DNA of 62,000 nucleotides from Glandiceps talaboti (lineage: Eukaryota; Hemichordata; Enteropneusta; Spengelidae). The stretch lies in the NCBI RefSeq assembly GCF_964340395.1, contig NC_135562.1:20763126-20825125 (forward strand), given 5' to 3'. The first letter of the stretch is position 1; every line of letters starts with the position of its first letter. The notes beneath the pieces were generated by a model. It did no database searches. It had not been told where the DNA came from and saw only the letters and a program-made list of their open reading frames with translations. The translations under genes and the position numbers were made by a program. Positions 14,557 to 26,927 of the stretch are shown in pieces.

Positions 14557-14681
14557 CTGAAAATAGTAAAGAATAATACAATATCGTCTGATGAGTTATA
14601 ACATATTAAACTGTTTGATAGATTAGATTTTTATAATACGGTATAATAAATTTAGGTCTACTCACTTAAATGGGATAATTG

Positions 14682-14823
14682 TATGTATGTATGTATGTAT
14701 GTATGTATGTATGTATGTATGTATGTATGTATGTATGTATGTATGTATGTGTGTATGTATGTGTGTATGTATGTATGTATGTATGTATGTATGTATGTAT
14801 GTATGTATGTATGTATGTATGTA
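14682..14823 (+). repeat. (GTAT)n microsatellite in the glycosyltransferase intron
   Basis: About 142 bp of GTAT units with a few GTGT interruptions. It lies inside the 351-bp intron 14557-14907. Confidence 0.97.
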
Positions 14824-14840
14824 TAGAAAAAAGATGCCTT

Positions 14841-14842
<2 letters not shown>

Positions 14843-14898
<56 letters not shown>
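14843..14898 (+). repeat. (GTT)n microsatellite
   Basis: About 18 GTT units, ending only ten bases from the exon donor at 14907 on the minus strand (where it reads as AAC repeats). Confidence 0.97.
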
Positions 14899-14900
<2 letters not shown>

Positions 14901-14907
14901 AACTTAC

Positions 14908-14986
14908 CCTTTACTAAGTTGTTGAGTGGCACCTGTGATGTCCTTTGAACCATGACTTTCGACATTTAAACTGTAATCATGACGAT
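14908..14986 (-). CDS. Upstream exon of the GT4 glycosyltransferase gene
   Basis: A 79-bp exon bounded by TTTTATTTTAG (acceptor, exon starts 14986) and GG|GTAAGT (donor, exon ends 14908). It reads RHDYSLNVESHGSKD and ends ATQQLSKG. Its last two bases (GG) join the first base (A) of the next exon to give Gly, so the spliced reading is LSKGNVLILNDEWGT. The phase agreement and the strong donor support the exon. It starts in phase 1, so there is at least one more exon upstream that I could not find between 15.0 and 16.5 kb. Confidence 0.7.
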
Positions 14987-14990
14987 CTAA

Positions 14991-15964
14991 AATAAAAAGT
15001 CAAAATCAGGTTACTTAGGAAATTCAAAATCTTCGAGTTTGTCTATTGCAATACATTAAGTTCACATTGATTGGAACCTAGTTGCAAAAAATTGCTGCCA
15101 TTTATTTGAAGGTTTGCTATATGTACTGCCAGTATAGTTTAAAATCCTGTAAATGGATACAGGGCCATGGGCTGATTGTATATATATTTTGTGTAACAAC
15201 AAATATCTCATCCAAACGTATCATCTCACAGAATTCCGCCTCATATCGTCACTTAGGTTTCATTTTCTGGAGCGTAAGAGAATCTAAAACTGTTTAACAT
15301 GTGTACCAATTAGGGACCACACCTATACAGGGCTTAATGCGACACAGATGTAGTGTACATTGCCAAATTCACCCTTAGAACTGATAATGAGACTTAATAT
15401 GTACATTGTATATATTCGCAGGTATTATAAAGTTGCAGTCTAGATTCATCTCTCTGCCTCTTTACACTACTCGTACATTCAGTGGGAAAGGACATGGTCG
15501 AAATCCACCTTATCCTAGTAAAAGCTAGAAGTTTGTGATTAGCGAATATATATATATAAACAAATACACAATTTTGTTTGAGGAAGTTGTAATTTGCAAG
15601 ATATAGGATCAATCAAAGTGCATGATATGATGTGACTTGAAAAGCACGGCACATATTAGGACTGATTGCGAAACAGTCGGATGAACTCGTTGAGAACTTG
15701 TGTACGTGTGATTATCAGAAATTAGTTTATGTCAATATTTGTTACAATTGTAAAGACTGATTTTTATAGAAAGAGTTGTATTAACTCCAAGTAATTATAG
15801 TCTCCCATGGTACTGAGATCTGATGGGGATATGACATATTCCATAGATTCTAGATAAACATCAATACCAAAAGTGACGTCTTCTGTTAATGAATATCAAT
15901 ATTCGTATGGTAAAATATCACTATAGCAAGACTTATTATAAAATGATATGTTAACAATATACTG

Positions 15965-15965
<1 letters not shown>
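14991..15965. other. No gene seen
   Basis: Region expected to hold further 5' exons of the glycosyltransferase; none could be identified. Confidence 0.4.
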
Positions 15966-16018
<53 letters not shown>

Positions 16019-16148
16019 ATGTATGTATGTATGTATGTATGTATGTATGTGTGTATGTGTGTGTATGTGTGTGTATGTATGTGTGTATGTATGTATGTAT
16101 GTATGTATGTATGTATGTGTGTGTGTGTGTGTGTGTGTCTGTGTGTGG
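15966..16148 (+). repeat. Compound (GT)n(GTAT)n(GT)n microsatellite
   Basis: A dinucleotide GT run, a GTAT run, mixed units, and GT again, ending in a G run at 16147-16155. Confidence 0.97.
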
Positions 16149-16504
16149 GGGGGGGTCACTTTGGAAATTGTCGTCTAATCTGTGGATGTCATTTTGGCTT
16201 AGGTCATTGGAGCTGGGGTGTCATTTTAAGAAAAACCTATGCTCAACTCCAAAACGACGCCCCACAGTCAGTTAAAAATGACCTTCCCTTGGTCACACAC
16301 CTTTGTCTAACTGTTCTTCCATTTTCTACTTCCTCTGCAATTCTTCTCAGTATCTATATTAAAATAAAGACATATGGGAAAAACAATTCCATTAAACCAA
16401 CACAGACACAATGTGATAACATGTATTACAGCATTCTTGTACAAAGCAAGGAGGCCATCCAGTTGGGTCATTTATCATGACAGTGGCCTCACTTTTGTAT
16501 GTAA

Positions 16505-17472
16505 GGGAGCGATCAGTTTTTACGGCCGGGGTTGGGCGGGTGACTTCTTGTTCGTGTTGTACTTAAAAATAGTGACCCCCCCCCTGTGATTCATCCACAA
16601 AACAATCCAACCCCCCACACCCTGACAAATAAAAAATCCCACTGACCCCCCCCCCCCCGACATCTGTTGACAAGAAACATTCTTCTTGTACATGCAAAAG
16701 ACACTCTAGATTCTCAAAACACAATACAGCACACTACATAGTCAATTTTACTTGTTACATTTACAGTAATTTTAAGTGTATCTGGTAAGTTGCTAGATCC
16801 CAAATCCATTGCTTCACATGTATAAAGCTCTTTAGACAGGAACCCTATGAGAAGTATGATTGTCTGTTCATAGACATGCAAAATATTCATGGTTTAGTAA
16901 CCAAAAGTTCTAGGATATCTAGGATATTAGAGATACAAATTCATTAAATTATTTGAAAGTGTGTCTCTATTGGTTATGTTTGTGTGCAATTCCACATGTT
17001 CAGGTCAATGGAGGCACAGATTTTAGAGTCAGTCCATCCAGTAAATTTCAAGGTATTTCATTTCTTATGTGTTATGTGTACAGCTACACATGCAAGTATT
17101 TATACCACATGATGACACAATGCAACTCATGGCCTGCAATATTGAGAAGTCATTTCTAACAAAACTGTTGCTTAAAAGGTGTAATGTTATGACTGATGTC
17201 ATATGCTTGGGATGTATCAAGAGACAAAGAGTTTATGTTATATTTGAACGTATATATAGCCATTGTTTATGGTCACATATTGTATTCACATACATTTGAT
17301 GTTTGTAAATTTATGTACAGCAGAGTGGTTCATGAATTCGATCAGTTGTTGAAAATAAGGTGACCCCCCCCCCCTTTATTCACTTTGTAAAAATGACGAC
17401 CCCCCCCCCTTCTTTGAGTCCCACATTGAGGTGCCACTCCCCCCCCCCGGCCGTAAAAAACTGATCGCTCCC
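16505..17472. mobile_element. Non-autonomous PIF/Harbinger-like element, 968 bp
   Basis: The left end GGGAGCGATCAGTTTTTACG is mirrored by the right end AAAAACTGATCGCTCCC. TAA flanks both sides (16502-16504 and 17473-17475), a TWA target duplication. C-rich runs lie inside both ends. The interior is AT-rich and lacks a transposase. A second, longer copy starts at 60831, and the TIR is related to that at 7671. The internal ORFs are not conserved protein. Confidence 0.8.
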
Positions 17473-17882
17473 TAAACAGGAGACGGTCGCATAAAATTTA
17501 AAACTTCAGGCCTTGGTATGTATTGGCGCTACTAGAAGTAAAACATTAATAGACTATCTACTCTGATTTCATATTATATAATAAACACACAAATTTATAA
17601 AGCGCCTGATATCCATCAAAAGATGCCCAATGGCGCTCCCAGTTCACATGAATGCTCTTTGGAATATATGTGACCTGCGATGTATCGTGTTTTCCGATGA
17701 TCATAAGAAAAACGCAAACCTTTTCGATGCAGTATATTTGCGATCCGGGAGTTCCCCGAAGTTTGGTTTCCTCGAAAGGTCGAATTACAGTGTACTACAA
17801 TGGATATGTTTGAACGTTTGAGGGCGCTAACACAGCACGAAAACGCCTCGGACTGTTCTAAACCGGCAAACATACAGTTAGA

Positions 17883-17941
17883 TCTCTGAAGGGTAGAAGT
17901 CTTTCACTCCTAACTTGTACTTGCTCGTAGTTAGGTCTGTG
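17883..17941 (+). repeat. First copy of a ~55-bp direct duplication split by an insertion
   Basis: TCTCTGAAGGGTAGAAGTCT and what follows (CACTCCTAACTTGTACTTGC, GTTAGG) corresponds to 18716-18773 (CTGTGAAGGGTGTAGATGTC, CACTCCCAACTTGTACTTGC, CTTAGG). The element at 17942-18714 separates the two copies. Confidence 0.8.
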
Positions 17942-18714
17942 CAGGGGCATGAGGCAACAATTCTGGTGAAATTCGAAAATGATAATGATGTCATACAGGT
18001 AATAAAGGCCCAAGTTAGCTATGAGTCACATTTACAAGTTCCGTCAAGTTCTTGTTTATCATTATATTCAGTATCTTGAATCGCTAATTAATATCTAATT
18101 ATAATACACAGAGAAATACATATATTTAACTCGATCGAATCGAATCATTTGACTGTGTAAACAAATACTCGTAAGTTTGCCCGAAACAGAAAGTGTCCGT
18201 GAACGAGGGCGACGTGGTTTCAATCTTGCGACGAAAAAGAACACCGCAGTGTCCTACCCCTTCTTTTTTTAGCAAATCAGCAAATTGAGCAAATTGAGCA
18301 AATGCCGAGCTCGTGGAGATTGAATTTTCAAAATCCAGTACTTTTATGGACAGTTGCAAAGATTCGAATCATGCGAGCGCGCAATCGCGCGACAAGACAG
18401 ATAATTTATATGACCGTTGGGGGCGCTACTCAATGGGTACACCACAGCATACACATCATTGCACATGCAGCGTACATAGTTTAGACATGCATTACGCATG
18501 TTACGTCCCAGTCCGCCGTATCCTATTTATATTTCAGCGCGTTTCAAGTTACTGTATGTATTTTTCTGTGTATTTTAATTAAATATTAATTATTAATTCA
18601 AGATAATGAAGTAATTATAAACATAATCATAAACTTGATGGAACTTTTTGATATTGTCTTTATTCATGTTATTCAATTGTTGACTGACACCAGAATTGTT
18701 GCCTCATGCCCTTG
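17942..18714. mobile_element. hAT-like inverted-repeat element, 773 bp
   Basis: The left end CAGGGGCATGAGGCAACAAT is matched, inverted, by the right end ATTGTTGCCTCATGCCCTTG, about 27 bp in all. GTCTGTG flanks both ends (17935-17941, 18715-18721), giving a target duplication of 7-8 bp. A CARGG terminus with an ~8-bp duplication is the hAT pattern. No transposase is seen. Confidence 0.75.
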
Positions 18715-18914
18715 GTCTGTGAAGGGTGTAGATGTCTGTCACTCCCAACTTGTACTTGCTTGTACTTAGGTAGCTGACATTTTCCAGTTAGCTGTGGTGG
18801 AAAACTTAGTTATTACCATATTTGCATAACGGTCATTGAAGGACAATATTGACAGCCTTCCGAACCTAGGGGAGTACATTTGTCATCAATCTAACACCAT
18901 AACAAACATTTGTC

Positions 18915-20500
18915 ATAGATTTGATATTGTGACTTCAAGGTAGATTTGATATTGTGATTTCAAGGTAGATTTGATATTGTGACTTCAGGGTAGATTTGAT
19001 ATTGTGATTTCAAGGTAGATTTGATATTGTGATTTCAAGGTAGATTTGATATTGTGATTTTAGGGTGGATTTGATATTGTGATTTCAAGGTAGATTTGAT
19101 ATTGTGACTTCAAGGTAGATTTGATATTGTGATTTTAGGGTAGATTTGATATTGTGATTTCAAGGTAGATTTGATATTGTGATTTCAAGGTAGATTTGAT
19201 ATTGTGATTTTAGGGTAGATTTGATATTGTGACTTCAAGGTAGATTTGATATTGTGATTTCAAGGTAGATTTGATATTGTGATTTCAAGGTAGATTTGAT
19301 ATTGTGACTTCAGGGTAGATTTGATATTGTGATTTCAAGGTAGATTTGATATTCTGATTTCAAGGTAGATTTGATATTGTGATTTCAAGGTAGATTTGAT
19401 ATTGTGATTTCAAGATAGATTTGATATTGTGACTTCAAGGTAGATTTGATATTGTGATTTCAAGGTAGATTTGATATTGTGATTTCAAGGTAGATTTGAT
19501 ATTGTGATTTCAAGGTAGATTTGATATTGTGATTTCAAGGTAGATTTGATATTGTGATTTTAGGGTAGATTTGATATTGTGATTTCAAGGTAGATTTGAT
19601 ATTGTGATTTCAAGGTAGATTTGATATTGTGACTTCAAGGTAGATTTGATATTGTGATTTCAAGGTAGATTTGATATTGTGATTTCAAGGTAGATTTGAT
19701 ATTGTGACTTCAAGGTAGATTTGATATTGTGACTTCAAGGTAGATTTGATATTGTGACTTCAAGGTAGATTTGATATTGTGACTTCAAGGTAGATTTGAT
19801 ATTGTGATTTCAAGGTAGATTTGATATTGTGATTTCAAGGTAGATTTGATATTGTGATTTCAAGGTAGATTTGATATTGTGATTTCAAGGTAGATTTGAT
19901 ATTGTGATTTCAAGGTAGATTTGATATTGTGATTTCAAGGTAGATTTGATATTGTGATTTCAAGGTAGATTTGATATTGTGACTTCAAGGTAGATTTGAT
20001 ATTGTGATTTCAAGGTAGATTTGATATTGTGACTTCAAGGTAGATTTGATATTGTGATTTCAAGGTAGATTTGATATTGTGACTTCAAGGTAGATTTGAT
20101 ATTGTGATTTCAAGGTAGATTTGATATTGTGATTTTAGGGTAGATTTGATATTGTGATTTCAAGGTAGATTTGATATTGTGATTTCAAGGTAGATTTGAT
20201 ATTGTGATTTCAAGGTAGATTTGATATTGTGATTTCAAGGTAGATTTGATATTGTGATTTCAAGGTAGATTTGATATTGTGATTTCAAGGTAGATTTGAT
20301 ATTGTGATTTCAAGGTAGATTTGATATTGTGATTTCAAGGTAGATTTGATATTGTGATTTTAGGGTAGATTTGATATTGTGATTTCAAGGTAGATTTGAT
20401 ATTGTGATTTCAAGGTAGATTTGATATTGTGATTTCAAGGTAGATTTGATATTGTGATTTCAAGGTAGATTTGATATTGTGATTTCAAGGTAGATTTGAC
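18915..20500 (+). repeat. 25-bp satellite, about 63 copies
   Basis: Unit GTAGATTTGATATTGTGATT plus TCAAG. Variation is nearly confined to two places: GATTTCAAG, GACTTCAAG and GATTTTAGG alternate. Very homogeneous, which indicates recent expansion. Confidence 0.98.
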
Positions 20501-22419
20501 GCTAATGGTAAATACCCAAATTTTATTTTTTTATAAAATAATTGCTATCAGTTTATTTATTTATTTATTTATTTATTATGTATTAGGGAGTCCTCAGTAA
20601 ATATAAGGGGATAGCCTGAGGCAAGGGGGGGGGGGGACATTTGACAAATCGTGCATATGGTTGGGGAGGACAATATTCTATAGTTGGTGATTTTTGCTGA
20701 TGATCACATTGGCTTGTGAGATTCAGCAGAAATGTATATCCAATAGGTGAACAATTAATATTCATGACTCCTCAGTGCTTAATACTTTCAGTTAAAATGT
20801 TGAATGTTTTTGAAAATTATATCTGTAAAAGAAGAACAATAAACAAGTTTTAAATGCATTTGACATTTACTATTTTAAAATGCAAGGCATGGATAGGCAA
20901 TTAAGTTACAATACAAAATCTATAAATTCCAACACATTTGTTCATATATCATTACAAGAAAATAGTGCAAATTATTATATTTATTATCTACAACCTATTC
21001 AGTCAATTCTTGATCAACATGTAGTCATCACATTTAAAACAAAGGTATGTACAAATCCTGATAGATCATTAAAAGTATAGACACAACTGTTACTACAATG
21101 TCTGGGTATGTCTTTATACAAAACAAATCCTGTTGTCCTGATCTATTTGGTTTTTTTATTTTCTTACATTTTATCTTTCTTTTTATATTTTGCTCTTAAA
21201 AATGGAACATTCAAAAAGCTTGGATAAAAATTAATGTTTTGCAGTATTTTTGTAAGTAAAGTGTATGTCTTTTGAAAGAGATAACCACAACTTGAAGATT
21301 ATGAAAACCCAAAATATGTCAGGTGTTACTTAACATGTCATGGCAGTGACCTTGACTTTGTCAGAACTGGACCACAACCTAGGGACTATCATCAGACCAG
21401 GACATCAGATATAAAAGCATATGTATGCAAGACAAATTGTATGTGTTTGAACAGAAAATACAGAATTTATACCCTGGTCATCTAATAATGCATGTCCACA
21501 TCATTTGGTGCTCAATATTTATTCAAAACATTCATAATCACCATTATTTTCCTACTTTGTTCCTATCTAAACTTGTGCAGGTAGCCAGGAAATACAAGTA
21601 TAAAACTAGGTGTCTTGTCAGTACTCCGGCATCTTTCAACTTGTAGTGACAACACCCTTTACAAATGTAAGTCATTTGCATTTTCCTACAGTGAATCATA
21701 AAAATGCTGGAAAAAAGTTGCTTTTTTATGCAACCATACTGATGGCAACTAATGACCATTACTAATTTGTTTCAATTTATCTGTGACATGTCAATCATGT
21801 AGTAATAACATGTCCCTGACAAAAACAATATTTTGACCTGATTTCAAAATTACAATGTATGGGAATTTGTACATATTTTAACAAATTCCATGAAAAAATA
21901 GGACACTTCACCATAAATAAATCACTGCTTGTCACCTTGGATGTGATTATACTGTGCAGTATTGTTATATAGGCCAGTACACAACATACAATAACTTTTA
22001 TACATATTCAACCGACTTAATACTACATTCTTAAAGTACAAATATATCACCTTTTTTAGAGACCCAATATTTACACACTAAAACAACATGTGGGTTTTAA
22101 CAGTGATATTAACTAATTCAGGCACATGACATGACAAATTACACATAGTAACTTTGGTAACTTACTAATTTCACTTTAATACCTCACTAACCTTTTGTAA
22201 ATTAGACTTTGATTATTTCTATACTTCAAGTGAAATGACAATTGTTTGTTGACAGTTACTCAGTAATTTTGGTGGTTCATACTTTGTACCTTTCAGGACT
22301 CTATCACTGAAATGAATATTTTCCCTGGACTGTTATTTGCAATGTTTTAAAGGCACACGAGCTGATTTTATATCTTCTGGGGATGTCATTTTTTCTGCAT
22401 ATTAAAAGATAAAAGGTAA
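20501..22419. other. No gene; short G-rich repeat-like segment near 20584-20785
   Basis: TTAGGGAGTCCTCAGTAAAT followed by a G run (20626-20637) resembles the left end of a G-rich element; no true inverted right end was found. The rest is AT-rich without recognisable exons. A phrase at about 21443-21475 (GTTTGAACAGAAAATA...) recurs at 48068, so it belongs to some dispersed repeat. Confidence 0.45.
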
Positions 22420-22905
22420 TATTCTACCATAGATTCATCACTAGATTTTTTCAACGGGCTTGTGGAAGAATTGCGGGGACGAGTATCGACACTTGAACAT
22501 GAAAATCAAGAAGTCAGGCAAACAAATGTGCTTCTTTCAAATCGTGTCACAGAGCTGGAGAAATATACAGAAAGTTTGAATCAATACAGCAGAAGAGAGA
22601 ACATAGAAATACACGGAATAGTGGAAAGTACAGAGGGAAGAGAAAACACAGAGGACATTTCAATAAGAATCCTACGGAAGATCGACCCAGACATCATGGA
22701 AAGTGACATCGAGGTTACACATAGACTAGGTCAGAAACACAATGGGGTCGGATCTACTCTACCAATACCAATCATCGTCAGATTTATCAGCAGGAAGAAA
22801 CGCAACTACATCTACTGGAACAAGAAAAAGCTCGCGAACATTAACACTACAAACTATACACGCTTGTTGGGTGGTCAAATTACGGGGTTTTTTTTCCAAT
22901 CCTGA
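22420..22905 (+). mobile_element. LINE ORF1p fragment (coiled coil plus RRM-like)
   Basis: The frame reads a heptad-rich coiled coil (LRGRVSTLEHENQEVRQTN, LSNRVTELEKYTESLNQYS), then SRRENIEIHGIVES, then DIEVTHRLGQ, then PIIVRFISRKKRNYIYWNKK. The order SRRxNIxIHGI, xxxHRLG, PIIVxFxxRxxRxxI is that of L1-type ORF1 proteins in LINEs, which bind RNA and chaperone target-primed reverse transcription. The frame ends prematurely at a T-run near 22890, and no ORF2 follows, so this is a truncated copy. Confidence 0.8.
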
Positions 22906-23889
22906 TATAGAGGGCGTCAATCTGGTTTATTACTTTTGCCAGATTAAAGAAACGCACGTTCTTTCAGGTAGGCCTTGAGAAAAATAGAGTTAAGTATAGT
23001 TGTCCAACTATCACCAGTGGCACTCAATGTTGAAATTTCTGAGAGATCATTTCTATTATGCTCGCTATGAGTTCAGTTTAGTTCAATGTTCATAATTCAT
23101 TCATTTTGAATAGGAGTACCTCCCCCGGCACCTCCCTAAGGAGTATTAACGAGAAGATTAAAATGGTTGTACATAGAAAGAGAAGAAATAAATAAAATAA
23201 ATAAATGTTCACTTATTCGTTTAAACTTGCTGTAACGTTCTTGCATTATTCAGTGTGTATGTATATTGTCTAATGTACTATTCAAGTACTGTGATGTGTA
23301 TACGTATATGTAACAGATCATGGGTACAGAATGTAACTAGCACAGACAGTTACATGTCTGTGGTAACTAGTGAGAATACTACAGTCGGACATATCATTGG
23401 CCCATTTACAGTACGCTGGAGGATTGATTCAAAGTCATGTATTTGTTATGACGTTGAGGGCAGTATATGATGTTAAATGCCATAATCTGTCTTCTGAATC
23501 AGCAATATATACACAAGTAGGATAGATTGTATATTGGTTGAAAACAGTTATGTTGGCTTGCAATATATAGGTATAGATGATAACCAATAGTTGGGGAACG
23601 GATGTCAAAAGACTGTGATGTAACAGTAGATGGATCAAGAGTTGAGTGTGAACCAGGTGATGATAGATAATGCAGTGATGAATCGAATACATATACATGT
23701 GGGTATATCATATCATATTAATTTGTCCACCCAATGGTTGCTGATCTTCTCATTGACAGGTATTATCCATTTGTTTTTCGTCAGAGTGTGTTGCATAATG
23801 AGATGTACTGATCATGGGAGGGTTATATTTGGAGAGCAATGTGTGGATGTTGGTAGACCAACTGTTCTCATTAAATCATTTCATGTAGC
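22906..23889. other. No gene seen
   Basis: AT-rich spacer between the LINE fragment and the foldback element. Confidence 0.5.
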
Positions 23890-24060
23890 CTATCTGTAGA
23901 TTCCAAGGACTAGCACTTCTACGCTATTTGCTATCCTAAACTATCATTTTGATTTTTTCGAAGTTTTGCTGTCCTCTCACAGTAAAATTCAAAATCAAAC
24001 TGTCTGTTTAATAGTAAAGGAAATAGCGTAAAAGTGCTAGTCCTTCTCATCTACAGGTAG
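23890..24060. mobile_element. Foldback MITE, 171 bp
   Basis: The left arm CTATCTGTAGATTCCAAGGA continuing to TAGCACTTCTACGCTATTTG is mirrored by the right arm (AAATAGCGTAAAAGTGCTAG then CATCTACAGGTAG). The arms are ~55 bp with ~80% identity, and the spacer is about 60 bp. The whole unit can fold into one hairpin. Confidence 0.8.
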
Positions 24061-24339
24061 ACTATATTTTATAATGATTTCTCTTGTTGCTATGTTGTAA
24101 ATACGAGTCTTGAATTGCACAGATGTTTTATATAAACATAATTTCATTTGATGTATTCTTGCCTCAATCAGTAGTGTACCAAGTGATATATAGGGGACTG
24201 GTTGGGCAACTACCAGGAAGGCCAAGAGAATTTGAAATTAGATGTTAGCGTTTTGTTTCCTCTAATTGAATAAATATAGACATGAGAGAGGAACTCATGG
24301 ATATACAGTAACGGTATTGTACATTTTGTCTTTGAGACT

Positions 24340-24650
24340 GCATCACCCCCTTCACCAAGTATACTCAGTCACATGTATAAAGTTAGTCTCAGATTCAGAA
24401 TCAGATTCACAATGGGCATCACCCCTTCACCAAGTATACTCAGTCACATGTATAAAGTTAGTCTTAGATTCAGAATCATATTCACAATGGGCATCAACCC
24501 CTTAACCTTCACCAAGTATACTCAGTCACATGTATAAAGTTAGTCTCGGATTCAGAATCAGATTCACAATGGGCATCAACCCCTTAACCTTCACCAAGTA
24601 TACTCAGTCACATGTATAAAGTTAGTCTCGGATTCAGAATCAGATTCACA
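24340..24650 (+). repeat. 75-82-bp direct repeat, four copies
   Basis: CTTCACCAAGTATACTCAGT starts at about 24350, 24425, 24507 and 24589. The last three copies carry a 7-bp CCTTAAC insertion or its loss. Each contains TCAGATTCAGAATCAGATTC. Confidence 0.95.
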
Positions 24651-24773
24651 TTGGAGGACAATGTGAGACTAGTCTTATATTGAGCCTCACATTCAGTCTC
24701 ACTATATAGTGTCATATATGTTGAAAATCACGATGACACTCAGCAAAAGTTGTCAAACAATAAATGGGTTCCA

Positions 24774-26520
24774 TTGGGAGTGAGCTGTACAGGTTTTTAG
24801 ACACCCCAGGGAGTGAGCTGTACAGGTTTTTAGACACCCCAGGGAGTGAGCTGTACAGGTTTTTAGACACCCCAGGGAGTGAGCTGTACAGGTTTTTAGA
24901 CACCCCAGGGAGTGAGCTGTACAGGTTTTCAGACACCCCAGGGAGTGAGCTGTACAGGTTTTTAGACACCCCAGGGAGTGAGCTGTACAGGTTTTCAGAC
25001 ACCCCAGGGAGTGAGCTGTACAGGTTTTCAGACAACCCAGGGAGTGAGCTGTGCAGGTTTTCAGATACCCCAGGGAGTGAGCTGTGCAGGTTTTCAGACA
25101 CCCCAGGGAGTGAGCTGTACAGGTTTTCTGGATTTGAGACACCCCAGGGAGTGAGCTGTACAGGTTTTCTGACACCCCAGGGAGTGAGCTGTACAGGTTT
25201 TCAGACACCCCAGGGAGTGAGCTGTACAGGTTTTCTGGATTTGAGACACCCCAGGGAGTGAGCTGTACAGGTTTTCAGACACCCCAGGGAGTGAGCTGTA
25301 CAGGTTTTCAGACACCCCAGGGAGTGAGCTGTACAGGTTTTCTGGATTTGAGACACCCCAGGGAGTGAGCTGTACAGGTTTTCAGACACCCCAGGGAGTG
25401 AGCTGTACAGGTTTTCTGGATTTGAGACACCCCAGGGAGTGAGCTGTACAGGTTTTCTGGATTTGACACACCCCAGGGAGTGAGCTGTGCAGGTTTTCAG
25501 ACACCCCAGGGAGTGAGCTGTACAGGTTTTCAGACACCCCAGGGAGTGAGCTGTGCAGGTTTTCAGACACCCCAGGGAGTGAGCTGTACAGGTTTTCAGA
25601 TACCCCAGGGAGTGAGCTGTGCAGGTTTTCAGACACCCCAGGGAGTGAGCTGTACAGGTTTTCAGATACCCCAGGGAGTGAGCTGTGCAGGTTTTCAGAC
25701 ACCCCAGGGAGTGAGCTGTACAGGTTTTCAGACACCCCAGGGAGTGAGCTGTACAGGTTTTCAGATACCCCAGGGAGTGAGCTGTACAGGTTTTCTGGAT
25801 TTGAGACACCCCAGGGAGTGAGCTGTACAGGTTTTCAGACACCCCAGGGAGTGAGCTGTACAGGTTTTCAGACACCCCAGGGAGTGAGCTGTACAGGTTT
25901 TCTGGATTTGAGACACCCCAGGGAGTGAGCTGTACAGGTTTTCAGACACCCCAGGGAGTGAGCTGTACAGGTTTTCTGGATTTGAGACACCCCAGGGAGT
26001 GAGCTGTACAGGTTTTCTGGATTTGACACACCCCAGGGAGTGAGCTGTGCAGGTTTTCAGACACCCCAGGGAGTGAGCTGTACAGGTTTTCAGACACCCC
26101 AGGGAGTGAGCTGTGCAGGTTTTCAGACACCCCAGGGAGTGAGCTGTACAGGTTTTCAGATACCCCAGGGAGTGAGCTGTGCAGGTTTTCAGACACCCCA
26201 GGGAGTGAGCTGTACAGGTTTTCAGATACCCCAGGGAGTGAGCTGTGCAGGTTTTCAGACACCCCAGGGAGTGAGCTGTACAGGTTTTCAGACACCCCAG
26301 GGAGTGAGCTGTACAGGTTTTCAGATACCCCAGGGAGTGAGCTGTGCAGGTTTTCAGACACCCCAGGGAGTGAGCTGTACAGGTTTTCAGACACCCCAGG
26401 GAGTGAGCTGTACAGGTTTTCAGATACCCCAGGGAGTGAGCTGTACAGGTTTTCAGACACCCCAGGGAGTGAGCTGTACAGGTTTTCAGATACCCCAGGG
26501 AGTGAGCTGTACAGGTTTTC
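24774..26520 (+). repeat. 33/42-bp satellite, about 50 copies, with higher-order duplication
   Basis: The basic unit is GGGAGTGAGCTGTACAGGTT plus a TTCAGACACCCCA end, 33 bp. A 42-bp variant has TCTGGATTTGAGACACC. The order of variants around 25320-25790 repeats at about 25880-26340, so whole blocks were duplicated. The unit is a multiple of 3 and lacks stops in several frames, which creates long spurious ORFs on both strands. Confidence 0.98.
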
Positions 26521-26539
26521 ATTGGTTATGTGAGTTTTC

Positions 26540-26604
26540 CATGTAAGGTGCTTTGCGCATAGCATGAGAAAGCGCTATATAAAAACCAACATTATTATTA
26601 TTTA
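26540..26604 (+). repeat. LINE/SINE-type 3' tail
   Basis: GTGCTTTGCGCATAGCATGA followed by AAAGCGCTATATAAAAACC and (ATT)n, the classic end of CR1/L2-mobilised elements in invertebrates. It lies directly after the 33-bp satellite. Confidence 0.6.
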
Positions 26605-26927
26605 TTTTTATTAACATAGAGAACTGTGCATAGGAATCTAGTATAGTATCACTTGCACAGTGTCTATTAGTTATGACATGCCTAGTATGGTAGGAATCTA
26701 TTCCAGGTGAAAATAATTCACATTATTAAAACTGATCACAGAGAATATTAACGTTTTAATCTCATGTTTGTAAACAATACATAGGTAAACATAGGTAAAC
26801 AACCAAAACAATCTGTTAGTTTGCACTGGAATAATATTTTATATTATTCTAGTGACTAGCTCAGAACATAATTTATAATTTACTTCCTATATTTCCACTA
26901 AATCACTCAGCCTTCTTCTTCTCTTAT

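Noticed and set aside
20584-20785. Inverted-repeat element starting TTAGGGAGTCCTCAGT
   Set aside because: The similar string at the right (ACTCCTCAGT) is in the same rather than inverted orientation, so no TIR pair.
24712-26565. Repeat ORFs on both strands (SENLYSSLPGV / KTCTAHSLGCL / QGVSCTGFQTP)
   Set aside because: A 33-bp stop-free unit yields these in several frames on both strands; no start context, no unique sequence.
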